From Methanobrevibacter sp. (GTDB taxonomy: Archaea > Methanobacteriota > Methanobacteria > Methanobacteriales > Methanobacteriaceae): a stretch of DNA of 45,299 nt. Below are positions 43,504-45,299 of this stretch, piece by piece. Below the pieces are notes generated by a model. It was not told the origin of the DNA. It was given only the letters and a program-made list of their open reading frames with translations, and ran no database searches. The stretch's first letter is position 1, and each line of letters begins with the position of its first letter. Both the position numbers and the translations under genes were made by a program. The stretch lies in contig NZ_JAFQQZ010000051.1 in the NCBI RefSeq assembly GCF_017410345.1, positions 1 through 45,299 on the forward strand, read 5' to 3'.

Positions 43504-44628
43504 TTATTCATTTAAGATTTCTCTCATCACTTCTAGGAATTTCTTATCCTCTTCCAAAGTACAGATGCTTATTCTGAAATAATACTCATCCAATCCTCTA
43601 AATGAAGTGCAGTCCCTTACAATCATTCCTCTTTTCATGAATTCTCTTGTGATTTCTGCTGCTGTGTAACCGGTATCGTGAATGTCGATTAGCATAAAGT
43701 TGGAATAGGATTTATAGACTTTTACGGATTTCATCTTGGATATCTCATCATATAGGAAATCCCTGCTTTCTATTCCATCCTTAATGGACTTTTCAATGTA
43801 CTCTGTATCTTTGATTGTAGTGAGTGCAGCCACATATGAAAGCTTTGTAAGTGAGAAGACAGGTTTTATTCTGTGCATGTAATCAATGATTTCCTTGCTT
43901 GAGATACCATAGCCTATTCTCATTCCTGCAAGTCCCATCACTTTAGACATTGTTCTGAGAATGAAAATGTTGTCATATTCATCCAAAAGGTTTACATTGG
44001 TAGTTAGGGAGTATTCAAAGTATGCTTCGTCTATTACAACCACTGCATCACATGGTCCTCCTTTGGATTTGCTTGTCTTATCCAAGATTACCCTTAAGTC
44101 ATCTTGAGAGATTAATGCACCGGTTGGATTGTTTGGAGTGCATAAGAAGAGCATCTTTGTCTTTTCATTGATTGCATCAAGTACGGAATCCAAATCCAAA
44201 GTGTTTGTTTCCAGATTCCACTTTGCATAATTTGGGACAGCACCATATGGCTTAAATAAGAATTCATAATACATGTAAGAAGGTAAAGGAACTATAAACT
44301 CATCGCCAGGTTCTATAAATGTTTTTGCCAATGTGTCTAGAATTTCATCTGCCCCATCTCCGCCAACAATGATCTGTTCAGGCTTTACATTGGAGTATCT
44401 TGCAAACTCTTTTTTAAGTTCTTCCAAGTTGGATTCAGGGTATCTGTTGATGTTTGCAAGTTCCTTTTCAATCGCTTCCTTTACTTTTGGAGATGGTCCC
44501 CAAGGGTTTTCATTAGATCCCAATTTGATGATATCCTCTTTTTTCACTCCAAATTCCTGTGCAATTTCCTCTTTGGATCTTCCAGGAACATAAGGGTCCA
44601 ATTCCTCTACTGCTTTACGTGCTTTCAT
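43504..44628 (-). CDS. hisC: Histidinol-phosphate aminotransferase HisC
   Basis: A 374-residue class II (fold type I) aminotransferase: [55 protein letters not shown], the PLP lysine in [19 protein letters not shown], and a final [18 protein letters not shown]. It forms L-histidinol phosphate from imidazole acetol phosphate. Archaea often spread his genes, and no other is near. AAGGT lies upstream of ATG. The gamma-carbonic-anhydrase-like gene is 106 nt upstream on the same strand. Confidence 0.92.
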   Translation of the reverse strand: MKARKAVEELDPYVPGRSKEEIAQEFGVKKEDIIKLGSNENPWGPSPKVKEAIEKELANINRYPESNLEELKKEFARYSNVKPEQIIVGGDGADEILDTLAKTFIEPGDEFIVPLPSYMYYEFLFKPYGAVPNYAKWNLETNTLDLDSVLDAINEKTKMLFLCTPNNPTGALISQDDLRVILDKTSKSKGGPCDAVVVIDEAYFEYSLTTNVNLLDEYDNIFILRTMSKVMGLAGMRIGYGISSKEIIDYMHRIKPVFSLTKLSYVAALTTIKDTEYIEKSIKDGIESRDFLYDEISKMKSVKVYKSYSNFMLIDIHDTGYTAAEITREFMKRGMIVRDCTSFRGLDEYYFRISICTLEEDKKFLEVMREILNE

Positions 44629-44734
44629 TATTTTACCTTCTTTTTGAAAATGATTTTTATGATTAGTCTTTGATAGTTAATAGTAATTAATATGGTTTTA
44701 TTAATAATTTAAAAAAAGTTGATGAATAGATGAT

Positions 44735-45211
44735 TTAATCATCGTATTCATTTGCAAGTTCGACATAATGTTTTGCATTCCAAAGGATATGGTCTCTTTG
44801 TTCTTGTGTAGTTTCCTTAACAAGTTTTCCAGGAACTCCTAAGATTAGGCTGTTTTCTGGAAATTCCTTATTTTCACTTACCACCGCACCTGCACCTACA
44901 ATTGAATTCTTTCCAATCTTGGCACCATTCAATACAGTGGCATTCATTCCTATAAGAACATTGTCATCAATTTCACAGCCGTGAACTACAGCGCCATGTC
45001 CAATGGAGACATTGTCCCCTATCTTAAGGGTCAAGTTTGCTGAAGTGTGCAAAACACAGTTGTCCTGAACATTTGAGCCTTTACCAATTCTTATAGGTCC
45101 CACATCTCCTCGAATAATTGCTCCATGCCAGATGGAACAGTTTTCACCAATTTCAACATCGCCGATTACTTGTGCACCAGGGAATATTTTTACGGGTTCA
45201 TTGAGTTTCAT
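44735..45211 (-). CDS. Gamma-carbonic-anhydrase-like left-handed beta-helix protein
   Basis: The 158-residue protein is a left-handed beta-helix hexapeptide protein: IGDVEIGENCSIWHGAIIRGD, IGKGSNVQDNCVLHTS, IGHGAVVHGCEI. The zinc ligands His55, His72 and His77 have the spacing of gamma-carbonic anhydrases, with Arg34, Asp36, Gln49 and Asp50 also kept. Members of this YrdA-like group often show weak or no hydration activity, so the true function is unclear. The C-terminal helix (TTQEQRDHILWNAKHYVELANEY) is typical. The start is ATG 45211; the right flank holds only its promoter. Confidence 0.9.
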   Translation of the reverse strand: MKLNEPVKIFPGAQVIGDVEIGENCSIWHGAIIRGDVGPIRIGKGSNVQDNCVLHTSANLTLKIGDNVSIGHGAVVHGCEIDDNVLIGMNATVLNGAKIGKNSIVGAGAVVSENKEFPENSLILGVPGKLVKETTQEQRDHILWNAKHYVELANEYDD

Positions 45212-45299
45212 AATATACTCCTCTTTTAGTTTTTTTAATTAATTAATTTCTTTAAATCAATTAAGCTATTTTTTTAATTGCTTAATTTTTCAAATTAAT

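Noticed and set aside
1-45299. tRNA genes, CRISPR arrays, insertion sequences
   Set aside because: No T-loop/anticodon patterns, regularly spaced repeats or transposase frames were found by eye.

Overview
The window reads as chromosomal DNA of a low-GC methanogen of the order Methanobacteriales, most likely a gut or rumen Methanobrevibacter. Lineage evidence is a methanogenesis marker 8 protein, an MtrA paralogue, MptE (tetrahydromethanopterin pathway), a Mur-ligase remnant of the pseudomurein type, Orc1/Cdc6, CDC48, an ATP-dependent DNA ligase, RtcB with archease, and a queCDE set for archaeosine. Genes are short, mostly preceded by GGTGAT/AGGAG ribosome sites and followed by T-rich 3' ends. 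No tRNA, rRNA, CRISPR array, insertion sequence or phage gene was seen. All functions come from reading translations by eye.

Layout. 1-368: a decayed locus with a truncated Mur ligase and an abutting open frame on the other strand. 0.37-4.5 kb: two tandem SNF-family transporters, the second with a ~300-residue charged tail. 4.8-7.2 kb: a membrane-anchored small protein and an acetolactate-synthase-like TPP enzyme. 7.2-8.8 kb (minus): a GerW/YtfJ-like protein, a DUF2953/YtfI-like protein and an unknown third gene. 9-14.5 kb: a class V aminotransferase, metallophosphoesterase, Fe-S aldo/keto reductase, surE and mptE. 14.6-19.5 kb: Orc1/Cdc6, archease, a 62-residue membrane protein, a nested palindromic element, rtcB and a methylthio-nucleoside phosphorylase. 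19.5-23.9 kb: a long structured leader before an acidic protein, a small HTH regulator, a Cys/His-rich zinc protein, then a tocopherol-cyclase-like gene followed by a phytol/dolichol-kinase-like gene. 23.9-28.2 kb: a strong promoter, a ~550-nt leader, CDC48, and methanogenesis marker 8. 28.5-31.8 kb: queC-queD-queE, a universal stress protein and a soluble MtrA paralogue. 31.9-34.7 kb: a divergent MarR/cation-efflux pair and an SDR oxidoreductase. 35.2-45.2 kb: thiC and DNA ligase, an OB-fold protein, glmM, an M14-like secreted protein, an ASCH-TPR fusion, an NrdG-type radical SAM enzyme, hisC and a gamma-carbonic-anhydrase-like protein.

Most enzymes are ordinary housekeeping. The parts most worth a second look are: the tocopherol-cyclase-like/phytol-kinase-like pair; the structured intergenic elements (16.8, 19.7-20.0, 21.6, 24.2-24.8 and 27.2 kb); a recurring hairpin that follows several genes; the SNF paralogue that has lost Na1-site residues and gained a charged tail; the archaeal GerW/DUF2953 trio; and the ASCH-TPR fusion.
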